From Streptomyces capitiformicae (GTDB lineage Bacteria > Actinomycetota > Actinomycetes > Streptomycetales > Streptomycetaceae): a DNA stretch of 64,000 nucleotides. Below, piece after piece: positions 50,883-59,845 of this stretch (position 1 is its first letter; every line of letters starts with the position of its first letter). A program made the position numbers and the translations under genes. The notes beneath the pieces were generated by a model. That model did not search any database and was not told the DNA's origin. It saw nothing but the letters and a program-made list of their open reading frames with translations. The stretch lies in NCBI RefSeq assembly GCF_002214185.1, contig NZ_CP022161.1, positions 186,001-250,000 of the forward strand, read 5' to 3'.

Positions 50883-52052
50883 GTGACCGAGCTCGCCGCG
50901 GTGAAGGCCGCCCTCAAGACACAGGCCATTGAGACGCCGTCGTGGGCGTACGGAAACTCCGGGACGCGCTTCAAGGTGTTCGCTCAGGCGGGTGTGCCGC
51001 GCACCCCGTGGGAGAAGGTGGACGACGCCGGCAAGGTGCACGAGTTCACCGGCGTGGCCCCGACCGTGGCGCTCCACATCCCCTGGGACAAGGTCGACGG
51101 CTCCGACGGATACACAGAGCTCGCGAAGCACGCGGAGCAGCGTGGTGTGAAGCTGGGCGCCATCAACTCGAACACCTTCCAGGATGACGACTACAAGCTG
51201 GGCAGCATCTGCCACCCGGACGCGGCGATCCGCCGCAAGGCCGTCGATCACCTGTTGGAGTGCATCGACATCATGGACGCGACCGGGTCGCGGGATCTGA
51301 AACTGTGGTTCGCGGACGGTACGAACTATCCCGGCCAGGATGACATCCGTGAGCGCCAGGACCGGCTCGCCGATGGGCTCGCCGAGGTGTACGAGCGGCT
51401 CGGTGACGGGCAGCGGATGCTGCTGGAGTACAAGTTCTTCGAGCCGGCCTTCTACACGACCGATGTGCCGGACTGGGGTACCGCCTACGCCCACTGCCTC
51501 AAGCTCGGGCCCAAGGCGCAGGTCGTCGTCGACACCGGGCACCACGCGCCGGGCACCAACATCGAGTTCATCGTGGCGACGCTGCTGCGGGAGGGGAAGC
51601 TCGGGGCGTTCGACTTCAACTCCCGCTTCTACGCCGATGACGATCTGATGGTGGGTGCGGCCGACCCGTTCCAGCTGTTCCGGATCATGTACGAGGTCGT
51701 GCGTGGGGGTGGGTTCACCCCTGAGGTCGCGTTCATGCTCGATCAGTGCCACAACATCGAGGCGAAGATCCCGGCGATCATCCGGTCGGTGATGAACGTG
51801 CAGGAAGCGACGGCGAAGGCGCTGCTGGTGGACCGGGGGGCCTTGGCCGCAGCTCAGGCTTCCGGTGATGTGCTCGGTGCGAATGCCGTGCTGATGGACG
51901 CGTACAACACGGATGTGCGGCCGTTGCTGCGCGAGGTGCGGGAAGAGATGGGGCTGGACCCCGAGCCCATGGAGGCTTACCGCCGGTCCGGATGGGCTTC
52001 GAAGATCGTTGAGGAGCGGGTCGGGGGAGAACAGGCGGGTTGGGGAGCGTAA
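50883..52052 (+). CDS. rhaI: L-rhamnose isomerase
   Basis: 389 residues from GTG 50883 (GGAG upstream). TIM-barrel sugar isomerase of the Pseudomonas stutzeri RhaI type: WAYGNSGTRFKVFAQAGVPR, LKLWFADGTNYPGQDDI, MLLEYKFFEPAFYTTD, VVVDTGHHAPGTNIEFI and GAFDFNSRFYADDDLMVGA contain the metal and catalytic residues. It converts L-rhamnose to L-rhamnulose. First gene of the plus-strand catabolic operon. Confidence 0.93.
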   Translation: MTELAAVKAALKTQAIETPSWAYGNSGTRFKVFAQAGVPRTPWEKVDDAGKVHEFTGVAPTVALHIPWDKVDGSDGYTELAKHAEQRGVKLGAINSNTFQDDDYKLGSICHPDAAIRRKAVDHLLECIDIMDATGSRDLKLWFADGTNYPGQDDIRERQDRLADGLAEVYERLGDGQRMLLEYKFFEPAFYTTDVPDWGTAYAHCLKLGPKAQVVVDTGHHAPGTNIEFIVATLLREGKLGAFDFNSRFYADDDLMVGAADPFQLFRIMYEVVRGGGFTPEVAFMLDQCHNIEAKIPAIIRSVMNVQEATAKALLVDRGALAAAQASGDVLGANAVLMDAYNTDVRPLLREVREEMGLDPEPMEAYRRSGWASKIVEERVGGEQAGWGA

Positions 52053-52082
52053 GCGTCTGCCTGCATCTGTTGTGTGCGGACT

Positions 52083-52159
52083 GCGGGCCGAATGTGGCTG
52101 GTCGCGCCCGCGCGGCGGAGCCGCAAAGTCAAACACAGCCCCGCGCCCCTTCGGGGCGC
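52083..52159 (-). repeat. Streptomyces interspersed double-hairpin repeat, copy 2
   Basis: Reverse complement of the element at 10069: the shared core GCGGCTCCGCCGCG and GGGCGCGACCAGCCAC are present, as is the outer GCGCCCC/GGGGCGC hairpin. It occupies the rhaI-aldolase gap. Confidence 0.8.
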
Positions 52160-52196
52160 ACCCCACTCACGTAAGTTCAAGAAGTTAGGAACCTCC

Positions 52197-54236
52197 ATGG
52201 CAACCCATCCCGAAGCTGCTGCCCTTCTTGCTCGTTCCCATCGGCTTGGCGCCGATCCCCGTAACACCAACTACGCCGGCGGAAACGCGTCCGCCAAGGG
52301 GACCGAGACGGACCCCGTCACCGGTGGTGACGTCGAGCTGATGTGGGTGAAGGGGTCCGGGGGTGACCTGGGCACGCTCACCGAGGCCGGGCTGGCCGTC
52401 CTTCGGCTGGACCGGATGCGGGCGCTCGTCGACGTGTATCCGGGGGTGGAGCGCGAGGACGAGATGGTCGCCGCGTTCGACTACTGCCTGCATGGGAAGG
52501 GTGGGGCGGCGCCGTCGATCGACACGGCCATGCACGGTCTCGTGGACGCGGCGCATGTCGATCATCTGCACCCGGACTCCGGGATCGCGCTGGCCTGTGC
52601 CGCCGATGGGGAGAAGCTGACCGCCGAGTGCTTCGGGGACAGTGTGGTGTGGGTGCCCTGGCGTCGGCCGGGCTTCCAGCTGGGGCTGGACATCGCTGCC
52701 ATCAAGGAGGCCAACCCGCAGGCCATCGGGTGCGTCCTCGGTGGGCACGGCATCACCGCCTGGGGGGACACCGCCGAGGAGTGCGAGAAGAACTCGCTGC
52801 ACATCATCCGTACCGCCGAGGCCTTCCTCGAGGAGAAGGGCAAGGCGGAGCCCTTCGGGCCGGTCATCGCGGGGTACGAGGCGCTGGGCACCGCCGAGCG
52901 TCGGGAGCGGGCCGCGGCCCTCGCCCCGCACATCCGGGCCATCGCCTCGCAGGACAAGCCTCAGGTCGGGCACTTCAACGACTCCGAGGTCGTCCTCGAC
53001 TTCCTGGCCGCCGCCGAGCACCCGCGGCTCGCCGCCCTCGGTACCTCCTGCCCCGACCACTTCCTCCGTACGAAGGTCCGGCCGCTCGTGCTCGACCTGC
53101 CGCCGACCGCCGACCTGGACGCGGTGATCGCCCGGCTGAAGGAGCTGCACGCCGACTACCGCGAGGAGTACGCCGCCTACTACCAGCGGCACGCCGAGCC
53201 CGACTCGCCCGCGATGCGTGGCGCCGACCCGGCGATCGTGCTGATCCCGGGTGTGGGCATGTTCAGCTTCGGCAAGGACAAGCAGACGGCGCGGGTCGCG
53301 GGTGAGTTCTACGTCAACGCGATCAATGTCATGCAAGGCGCCGAGGCCGTTTCGACGTACGCGCCGATCGAGGAGTCGGAGAAGTTCCGCATCGAGTACT
53401 GGGCGCTGGAGGAGGCCAAGCTTCAGCGGATGCCGAAGCCGAAGCCGCTCGCGACGCGGGTCGCGCTGGTGACGGGTGCGGGCAGCGGGATCGGCAAGGC
53501 CATCGCGCATCGGCTCGTCGCCGAGGGCGCGTGCGTCGTCGTCGCCGATCTCAACGGTGACAACGCCGCCGCCGTCGCCGAGGAGTTGGGCGGACCGGAC
53601 AAGGCCGTCGCCGTGACCGTCGACGTGACGGACGAGGAGCAGATCGGCGCGGCCTTCAAGGCTGCCGCGCTGGCCTTCGGCGGGGTGGACCTGGTGGTCA
53701 ACAACGCCGGTATCTCCATCTCCAAGCCGCTGCTGGAGACCTCCGCGAAGGACTGGGACCTTCAGCACGACATCATGGCCCGTGGTTCCTTCCTCGTGTC
53801 GCGGGAAGCGGCGCGGGTGATGATCGCGCAGGGGCTGGGCGGCGACATCGTCTACATCGCCTCCAAGAACGCCGTCTTCGCCGGTCCCAACAACATCGCG
53901 TACTCCGCCACCAAGGCCGACCAGGCGCACCAGGTGCGGTTGCTCGCCGCCGAGCTCGGTGAGCACGGCATCCGGGTCAACGGCGTCAACCCGGACGGGG
54001 TCGTGCGCGGGTCCGGGATCTTCGCGGGCGGCTGGGGTGCCAAGCGGGCCGCCGTGTACGGGGTGGAGGAGGAGAAGCTGGGCGAGTTCTACGCGCAGCG
54101 GACCATCCTCAAGCGTGAGGTGCTGCCGGAGCACGTGGCGAACGCGGTGTTCGCGCTGACGGGCGGAGAGCTGACGCACACCACCGGTCTGCACGTCCCG
54201 GTCGACGCCGGCGTCGCCGCCGCCTTCCTGCGATGA
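52197..54236 (+). CDS. rhaEW: Bifunctional rhamnulose-1-phosphate aldolase / L-lactaldehyde dehydrogenase
   Basis: 679 residues from ATG 52197; the in-frame region upstream is repeat. Residues ~1-415 are a class II aldolase domain (NTNYAGGNASAKG, MHGLVDAAHVDHLHPDSGIA, GCVLGGHGITAWGDTAEEC). Residues ~420-679 are an SDR (LVTGAGSGIGKAIAHRLVAE, NNAGISISKP, YSATKADQAHQVRLLAAELG). It cleaves L-rhamnulose-1-P to DHAP and L-lactaldehyde, then oxidises the latter to L-lactate, so no toxic aldehyde escapes. The ATGA overlap couples it to the kinase. Confidence 0.92.
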   Translation: MATHPEAAALLARSHRLGADPRNTNYAGGNASAKGTETDPVTGGDVELMWVKGSGGDLGTLTEAGLAVLRLDRMRALVDVYPGVEREDEMVAAFDYCLHGKGGAAPSIDTAMHGLVDAAHVDHLHPDSGIALACAADGEKLTAECFGDSVVWVPWRRPGFQLGLDIAAIKEANPQAIGCVLGGHGITAWGDTAEECEKNSLHIIRTAEAFLEEKGKAEPFGPVIAGYEALGTAERRERAAALAPHIRAIASQDKPQVGHFNDSEVVLDFLAAAEHPRLAALGTSCPDHFLRTKVRPLVLDLPPTADLDAVIARLKELHADYREEYAAYYQRHAEPDSPAMRGADPAIVLIPGVGMFSFGKDKQTARVAGEFYVNAINVMQGAEAVSTYAPIEESEKFRIEYWALEEAKLQRMPKPKPLATRVALVTGAGSGIGKAIAHRLVAEGACVVVADLNGDNAAAVAEELGGPDKAVAVTVDVTDEEQIGAAFKAAALAFGGVDLVVNNAGISISKPLLETSAKDWDLQHDIMARGSFLVSREAARVMIAQGLGGDIVYIASKNAVFAGPNNIAYSATKADQAHQVRLLAAELGEHGIRVNGVNPDGVVRGSGIFAGGWGAKRAAVYGVEEEKLGEFYAQRTILKREVLPEHVANAVFALTGGELTHTTGLHVPVDAGVAAAFLR

Positions 54237-55681
54237 GCGGGTCGGTGAAGTCGTACGCGGCGGTCGACCTGGGCGCGTCCAGCGGGCGGGTCATGGTCGG
54301 CCGCGCGGGACGGGACTCGCTGGAGCTCGCCCTGGCGCACCGGTTCCCGAACCGGCCGGTGCGCACGCCCGAGGGGCTGCGCTGGGACGTCCTCTCCCTG
54401 TACGCGGGGGTGCTCGACGGGCTGAAGGCGGCCGGGCAGGTCGACTCCGTCGGCATCGACAGCTGGGCCGTGGACTACGGGCTGCTGGATGCCGACGGGG
54501 CCCTGCTGGGCAACCCGGTGCACTACCGGGACACCCGGACCGAGGGCGTCGCGGAGAAGGTGTGGGCGACCGTGCCGGCCGCCGAGCTGTACGCGGCGAC
54601 CGGGTTGCAGTTCGCGCCGTTCAACACGCTGTACCAGCTGGTCGCCGCCCGGTCGTCCGCCCAACTGGCCTGTGCCAAGCGGTTGTTGCTCATCCCGGAT
54701 CTGCTCACGTACTGGCTCACGGGTGAGTTCGGGACGGAGTTGACGAACGCCTCCACGACCCAGCTGATCGATCCGCGCACGCGTGACTGGTCGTACGACG
54801 TGGCGGCGCGGCTCGGGATCGATCTGGAGCTGTTCGCGCCGCTGCGGCGGCCGGGCGATCCGGCGGGGTGGCTCCAGCAGCGGGTGCTGGACGAGACCGG
54901 GCTGCGCGGGCCGGTGCCGGTGACGACCGTCGGGTCGCACGACACCGCCTCCGCGGTGGCGGCCGTACCGGCCACCGGGGAACGGTTCGCGTACATCTGC
55001 ACCGGCACCTGGTCCCTGGCGGGCCTGGAGCTGGACGCGCCGGTGCTGACCGAGGCGAGCCGGGCCGCCAACTTCACCAATGAGCTGGGGCTCGACGGCA
55101 CCGTCCGCTACCTGCGGAACATCATGGGGCTGTGGCTGCTCCAGGAGTGCGTACGGGAGTGGGGCGACCCGGATCTCGGCGAGCTGCTGCGGGCCGCGGC
55201 GGGGGTGCCCGCGCTGCGGTCGGTCGTGGACGCGGGTGACGCGGCGTTCCTCGCGCCCGGGCGGATGCCCGAGCGGATCGCCGAGGCGTGCCGGGAGTCG
55301 GGGCAGCCGGTTCCCGGGACGCCCGCCGAGATCACCCGGTGCATCCTCGACTCGCTGGCGCTCGCCCACCGGCGGGCCGTCGCCGAGGCCCAGGCGCTCG
55401 CCGACCACCCCGTGGACGTCGTCCACATCGTCGGCGGCGGCACCCGCAACGCCCTGCTCTGCCAGCTCACCGCCGACGCCTGCGGGCTGCCGGTGGTGGC
55501 GGGACCGGCGGAGGCGGCGGCCCTGGGCAACATCCTCGTCCAGGCCCGGACACACGGGCTGGTGGGCGACCGCACCTCCATGCGGCAACTCCTCGCCCGT
55601 ACCCAGCCGCTGGTGCGCTACGAGCCGCAGGGCGACCCGGCGGCCTGGCACGCGGCGGAGGCCAGGCTCGCCGAGAAGTGA
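54233..55681 (+). CDS. rhaB: L-rhamnulokinase
   Basis: 482 residues, FGGY kinase fold. The N-terminal ATP/sugar motif is AVDLGASSGRVMVGR; GIDSWAVDYGLLD and HYRDTRT are sugar-site segments; the C-terminal adenosine motif is DVVHIVGGGTRNALLCQLTA. It phosphorylates L-rhamnulose at O-1. Start ATG 54233 overlaps the preceding stop. A hairpin follows at 55696. Confidence 0.92.
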   Translation: MSGSVKSYAAVDLGASSGRVMVGRAGRDSLELALAHRFPNRPVRTPEGLRWDVLSLYAGVLDGLKAAGQVDSVGIDSWAVDYGLLDADGALLGNPVHYRDTRTEGVAEKVWATVPAAELYAATGLQFAPFNTLYQLVAARSSAQLACAKRLLLIPDLLTYWLTGEFGTELTNASTTQLIDPRTRDWSYDVAARLGIDLELFAPLRRPGDPAGWLQQRVLDETGLRGPVPVTTVGSHDTASAVAAVPATGERFAYICTGTWSLAGLELDAPVLTEASRAANFTNELGLDGTVRYLRNIMGLWLLQECVREWGDPDLGELLRAAAGVPALRSVVDAGDAAFLAPGRMPERIAEACRESGQPVPGTPAEITRCILDSLALAHRRAVAEAQALADHPVDVVHIVGGGTRNALLCQLTADACGLPVVAGPAEAAALGNILVQARTHGLVGDRTSMRQLLARTQPLVRYEPQGDPAAWHAAEARLAEK

Positions 55682-55695
55682 GCCCGACCCGGCCC

Positions 55696-55722
55696 GGCCC
55701 GCCGGGTAAGGGTCGGCGGGCC
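55696..55722 (+). terminator. Hairpin after rhaB
   Basis: GGCCCGCCG and CGGCGGGCC (9-bp perfect stem, 9-base loop) between rhaB and lutA. It may partly uncouple the two operons. Confidence 0.6.
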
Positions 55723-55788
55723 CCCTCCCCGTACGCGTGTGCGCGTCGTACTCTTCACCCATCCGATGATCGACCCCGAGGAGCCGCG

Positions 55789-56544
55789 ATGCGTGTCGCT
55801 CTGTTCCTGACCTGTGTCAACGACACGCTCTATCCGGACACCGGCCGTGCCGTGGTGAAGCTGCTGACCAGGTTGGGTGTCGATGTCGACTTCCCGATGG
55901 GTCAGACCTGCTGCGGGCAGGCGCACTACAACACCGGGTACCGGCATGAGGCGGAGCCGCTGGCCCGGAAGTTCTCCGATGTCTTCCGGGAGTACGAGGC
56001 GATCGTGACGCCGTCCGGCTCCTGCGGGGCGATGGTGCGGGAGCTGTACCCCCGGATGGGTGAGCGGGCCCGGGCGGAGGGGCGCGGGGACACCCTGGCC
56101 CGGACGCTCGCGCCGGTCGTGCCGAAGACGTACGAGCTGACCGAGTTCCTGGTGGACGTGCTGGGAGTGACGGACGTCGGGGCGTACTACCCGCACAAGG
56201 TGACCTACCACCCGACGTGTCATGGGCTGCGGGGCCTCGGGCTCGGTGAGCGGCCCCGGCGGCTGCTCCAGGCCGTGAAGGGGCTGGAGTTGGTGGAGCT
56301 GCCCGGCGCCGAGGAGTGCTGCGGCTTCGGTGGCACGTTCGCCATGAAGAACTCAGATGTCTCGGCGGCGATGGGTGCCGACAAGGTGCGCAACGCCGAG
56401 TCGACGGGTGCCGAGGTGCTGTGCGCCGCCGACAACTCCTGTCTCATGCACATCGGCGGCACGATGGCCCGGCTGCGGACCGGGATGCGTCCGGTTCACA
56501 TCGCCGAGATTCTGGCGAGTACGGAAGAGGAGCCCCTGGGATGA
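55789..56544 (+). CDS. lutA: Lactate utilization protein LutA (CCG domain Fe-S oxidoreductase)
   Basis: 251 residues from ATG 55789 (GAGGAG upstream); an upstream in-frame extension overlaps rhaB and is rejected. Two cysteine-rich CCG-type domains (MGQTCCGQAHYNTGY with GSCGAMV; YHPTCHGLRGL with AEECCGFGGTFAMKN) bind Fe-S or form the haterodisulfide-reductase-like site. With LutB and LutC it oxidises L-lactate to pyruvate. Placement behind the rhamnose operon fits lactate as the rhamnose end product. Confidence 0.92.
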   Translation: MRVALFLTCVNDTLYPDTGRAVVKLLTRLGVDVDFPMGQTCCGQAHYNTGYRHEAEPLARKFSDVFREYEAIVTPSGSCGAMVRELYPRMGERARAEGRGDTLARTLAPVVPKTYELTEFLVDVLGVTDVGAYYPHKVTYHPTCHGLRGLGLGERPRRLLQAVKGLELVELPGAEECCGFGGTFAMKNSDVSAAMGADKVRNAESTGAEVLCAADNSCLMHIGGTMARLRTGMRPVHIAEILASTEEEPLG

Positions 56545-58037
56545 GCGGGACCTTCGTCGGGATGCCGGCGTTCCCGAAGGCCGCGCACGAGGCCGTGCAC
56601 AACACGACCCTGCGCGGCAATCTGCGCCACGCCACCCACACGATCCGCGGCAAACGCGCCAAGGCCGTCACGGAGGTGTCGGACTGGGCGGAGCTGCGTG
56701 AGGCCGGCAAGCGGATCAAGGACCACACGCTTCGTCATCTCGACCGGTACCTCGTGCAGTTGGAGGAGTCGGTCACGGCGGCGGGCGGCACCGTGCACTG
56801 GGCCGCCGACGCCGACGAGGCGAACCGGATCGTCACCTATCTCGTCAAGGCGACCGGGGAGAGCGAGGTCGTCAAGGTCAAGTCGATGGCGACGCAGGAG
56901 ATCGGGCTCAACGAGGCGCTGGAAGCCGAGGGCATCCACGCCTACGAGACCGATCTCGCCGAACTCATCGTGCAGTTGGGCAAGGACCGGCCGTCGCACA
57001 TCCTCGTTCCGGCGATCCACCGCAACCGGGGCGAGATCCGGGACATCTTCGCGCGCGAGATGAGCGAGTGGGGCCGCCCGGCCCCCGAGGGCCTCACCGA
57101 CACGCCCGCCGAGCTGGCCGAGGCCGCGCGGCTGCATCTGCGGGAGAAGTTCCTGCGCGCCAAGGTCGGGGTCTCCGGCGCGAACTTCATGGTCGCCGAG
57201 ACCGGCACGCTGGTGGTCGTGGAGTCCGAGGGCAACGGCCGGATGTGCCTCACCCTCCCCGAGACGCTCATCTCGGTGGTCGGCATCGAGAAGATCGTGC
57301 CGACGTGGCAGGACCTGGAGGTCTTCCTCCAGACCCTCCCCCGCTCCTCGACGGCCGAGCGGATGAACCCGTACACCTCCACGTGGACCGGCACCACCGA
57401 CGAGGACGGGCCGAGCACCTTCCACCTGGTCCTCATCGACAACGGCCGCACCGACACACTCGCCGACGAGGTCGGCCGCCAGGCCCTGCGCTGCATCCGC
57501 TGCTCGGCGTGTCTCAACGTCTGCCCGGTGTACGAACGGGCGGGCGGCCACGCGTACGGCTCGGTCTACCCGGGCCCGATCGGCGCGATCCTCAGCCCTC
57601 AACTCCGGGGCACGGCAAGCGAGATCGACGCCTCGCTGCCGTACGCCTCGTCGCTGTGCGGCGCCTGCTACGAGGTGTGCCCGGTCGCCATCGACATCCC
57701 GGAGGTGCTCGTGCACCTGAGGGAGCGGGTCGCGCAGGGCGGCCCGGCGACGGAGAAGGGCAACAAGGTCGTGCTCAAGCCCGCGAAGGGGCATGCCGCC
57801 GAGCGGGCGGCGATGCGCGCGGCACGCTGGGCGCTGAGTCACCCCGGCGCGCTGCGCACCGGGCAGCGGCTCGCGTCCCGCACCCGTCGCCTCCATCCGC
57901 GGACGCTGCCGGGGCCCGGCAAGGCGTGGAGCGCGAGCCGTGATCTGCCCGCGGTGCCCGCGGAGCCGTTCCGCGACTGGTGGCAGCGTACGAACGGCGG
58001 ACGTACCAACGGCGGCAAGCAGGAGGGTACGAAGTGA
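56541..58037 (+). CDS. lutB: Lactate utilization protein LutB
   Basis: 498 residues, ATGA overlap with lutA. The LUD domain occupies the N-terminal part (AETGTLVVVESEGNGRMCLT). Two 4Fe-4S motifs follow: LRCIRCSACLNVCPVY and SLCGACYEVCPVAID, fitting C-x2-C-x2-C-x3-C. The basic C-terminal tail is variable. It transfers electrons from lactate oxidation to the respiratory chain together with LutA and LutC. Confidence 0.92.
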   Translation: MSGTFVGMPAFPKAAHEAVHNTTLRGNLRHATHTIRGKRAKAVTEVSDWAELREAGKRIKDHTLRHLDRYLVQLEESVTAAGGTVHWAADADEANRIVTYLVKATGESEVVKVKSMATQEIGLNEALEAEGIHAYETDLAELIVQLGKDRPSHILVPAIHRNRGEIRDIFAREMSEWGRPAPEGLTDTPAELAEAARLHLREKFLRAKVGVSGANFMVAETGTLVVVESEGNGRMCLTLPETLISVVGIEKIVPTWQDLEVFLQTLPRSSTAERMNPYTSTWTGTTDEDGPSTFHLVLIDNGRTDTLADEVGRQALRCIRCSACLNVCPVYERAGGHAYGSVYPGPIGAILSPQLRGTASEIDASLPYASSLCGACYEVCPVAIDIPEVLVHLRERVAQGGPATEKGNKVVLKPAKGHAAERAAMRAARWALSHPGALRTGQRLASRTRRLHPRTLPGPGKAWSASRDLPAVPAEPFRDWWQRTNGGRTNGGKQEGTK

Positions 58038-58687
58038 GCAGCAGGGAGCTGATCCTGGGGCGGGTGCGGCGCGCCCTCGCCGACGTACGGCCGGACGACA
58101 CGCCGTACGAGCAGGCCGTTCCGCGCGGTTATCTGCGGGAGCACGGTGACCGGATCGTCGAGGAGACGGTGGAGCTGCTGGCGGAGAACCTGGCGGACTA
58201 TCGGGCGCTCGTGCACCGCACGGACACCGACGGGCTCGCCGGAACCATCGCCGGGCTGCTCGCCGCGCACGGGTCCTCGTCGGTCCTCGTGCCACCGGGG
58301 TTGCCGCAGGAGTGGCTGGCGGGGACCGATGCGGCACGCGTGGCGGACCGGGTGGAGAGCACTCCCCACGAGCTGGACCAGGTCGACAGCGTCGTCACCG
58401 CCTGCGCCCTCGCCATCGCCGAGACCGGCACGATCGTCCTCGACGGCTCCCCCGACCAGGGCCGCCGCCGGATCACGCTCGTGCCCGACCATCACATCTG
58501 CGTCGTACGCGTGCCGGATCAGGTCGTCTCGTCGGTCCCCCAGGCCCTCGAACGCCTCGATCCGACACGCCCGTTGACCTGGATCTCCGGCCCATCCGCC
58601 ACCAGTGACATCGAGCTCGACCGGGTGGAGGGGGTACACGGTCCGCGCACGCTCGAGGTGGTGCTGGTGACCGGCGGCGGCGACTGA
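58034..58687 (+). CDS. lutC: Lactate utilization protein LutC (LUD domain)
   Basis: 217 residues from GTG 58034, GTGA overlap with lutB. LUD-fold features are ACALAIAETGTIVLDGSPDQ, ITLVPDHHICVVRVPDQVV and TWISGPSATSDIELDRVEGV. Third subunit of the LutABC lactate oxidase. The gene ends 10 bp before a convergent membrane protein gene. Confidence 0.92.
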   Translation: MSSRELILGRVRRALADVRPDDTPYEQAVPRGYLREHGDRIVEETVELLAENLADYRALVHRTDTDGLAGTIAGLLAAHGSSSVLVPPGLPQEWLAGTDAARVADRVESTPHELDQVDSVVTACALAIAETGTIVLDGSPDQGRRRITLVPDHHICVVRVPDQVVSSVPQALERLDPTRPLTWISGPSATSDIELDRVEGVHGPRTLEVVLVTGGGD

Positions 58688-58697
58688 CCAGTACGGG

Positions 58698-59636
58698 CTA
58701 CGGCTTGTTCTTCTTCGAGGTGCTCTCGCGGCCCAGGAGGCCGTACGCCCAGCGTTCGTTGAAGCCGGCGACGAAGCCCACGGCGCACCAGAAGCCCCAG
58801 AAGTCGGTGCCGGCGCCGGAGCCTCCGTTCGCCGCGCAGATGTCGGCGGGCGTGGCGGGCAGGTCGATGAAGGTGACGAAGCCGGCGGTGAGGAGGAAGT
58901 GCACAGCGAGGGCGAGGATCCAGCCGACGAAGACCCGGTAGACGCCCTCGTGCCGCATGCTGCGGTACAACTCCCCCGGGGCCACGACCCCTTCATGTCC
59001 GTTGACCTTGCGTCGGGTCAGCTCGTCACCGCTGTTGCGGAGCCGGACCAGGACGCTCAGCACCGCGCCGAAGGCGCCGACGCCACCGCAGACGAAGGCC
59101 CCGAGGAGGCTCCAGCGGTCGGGGCAGCTCAGCGTCACGCCCGCCAGCGCGTCGAGGATGCGGGCGCCCCACAGCAGCGGGACGCAGAGCAGCACCGTGC
59201 TGACGAACGCGCCCACGGCGAGGCCGTAGTTCAGACCGCGGCTCATGGCGACGGCCCGGTCCTGAGCGAGTCTCGCCTTCAGGCCGACGATCTCCTCGTC
59301 GAGGTACTCGCCGACGTGTCTGTCGGGCGGTGAGTCGGCGAGTCTCGGGTCCCGCAGCACCGCGCGGAGCACGCAGCCGGTGGTGCGCCTCAGCGCGTTC
59401 CGCGTGCCGGCCTCGAAGGCCCGCTGCGAGGCGCTGTGCAGCACCTGGAGCTGGAGCAGTTGCTCGGGGAAGGCGTCCCCGAGCCGGATGTAGAGGCTCT
59501 CGTACTTCGGCGGGACGAGGTCGATCAGGCTCTCGGGCCACCGCTCGGCCCCCGTGCCCTCGCCCTCGCCCTCGTCGGTGTTCATGTTCATCCACGTGCG
59601 CCACCATGGGCGGCGGCTTCCCCCGTTGTCCCCCAT
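58698..59636 (-). CDS. Hypothetical membrane protein
   Basis: 312 residues. An acidic N-terminus (NTDEGEGEGTGAERW) and a ~110-residue helical soluble part precede four apparent membrane segments (NYGLAVGAFVSTVLLCVPLL; LGAFVCGGVGAFGAVLSVLV; GWILALAVHFLLTAGFVTFI; FWGFWCAVGFVAGFNE). No family is recognised. The start is ATG or GTG near 59636; ATG 59591 is an alternative. Confidence 0.72.
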   Translation of the reverse strand: MGDNGGSRRPWWRTWMNMNTDEGEGEGTGAERWPESLIDLVPPKYESLYIRLGDAFPEQLLQLQVLHSASQRAFEAGTRNALRRTTGCVLRAVLRDPRLADSPPDRHVGEYLDEEIVGLKARLAQDRAVAMSRGLNYGLAVGAFVSTVLLCVPLLWGARILDALAGVTLSCPDRWSLLGAFVCGGVGAFGAVLSVLVRLRNSGDELTRRKVNGHEGVVAPGELYRSMRHEGVYRVFVGWILALAVHFLLTAGFVTFIDLPATPADICAANGGSGAGTDFWGFWCAVGFVAGFNERWAYGLLGRESTSKKNKP

Positions 59637-59845
59637 GCAGAACGTGTACCCGCGTGCGCCCGGCGCGGATAGGCGCGCGACCGCACCAGTACGGCACCAT
59701 TCGTCGCGGAATCGTCACCTCACCCGCGTGAGTGCGGCCGGATCTCGACGGTGGGCGGTCGCCCAAGTCGTCCGCCCACTGATCATCCGCGCGGTGATCT
59801 TGCTACGTTGGATGGGGACTGCAAACGGCAACTCGGGGAGTTTCC

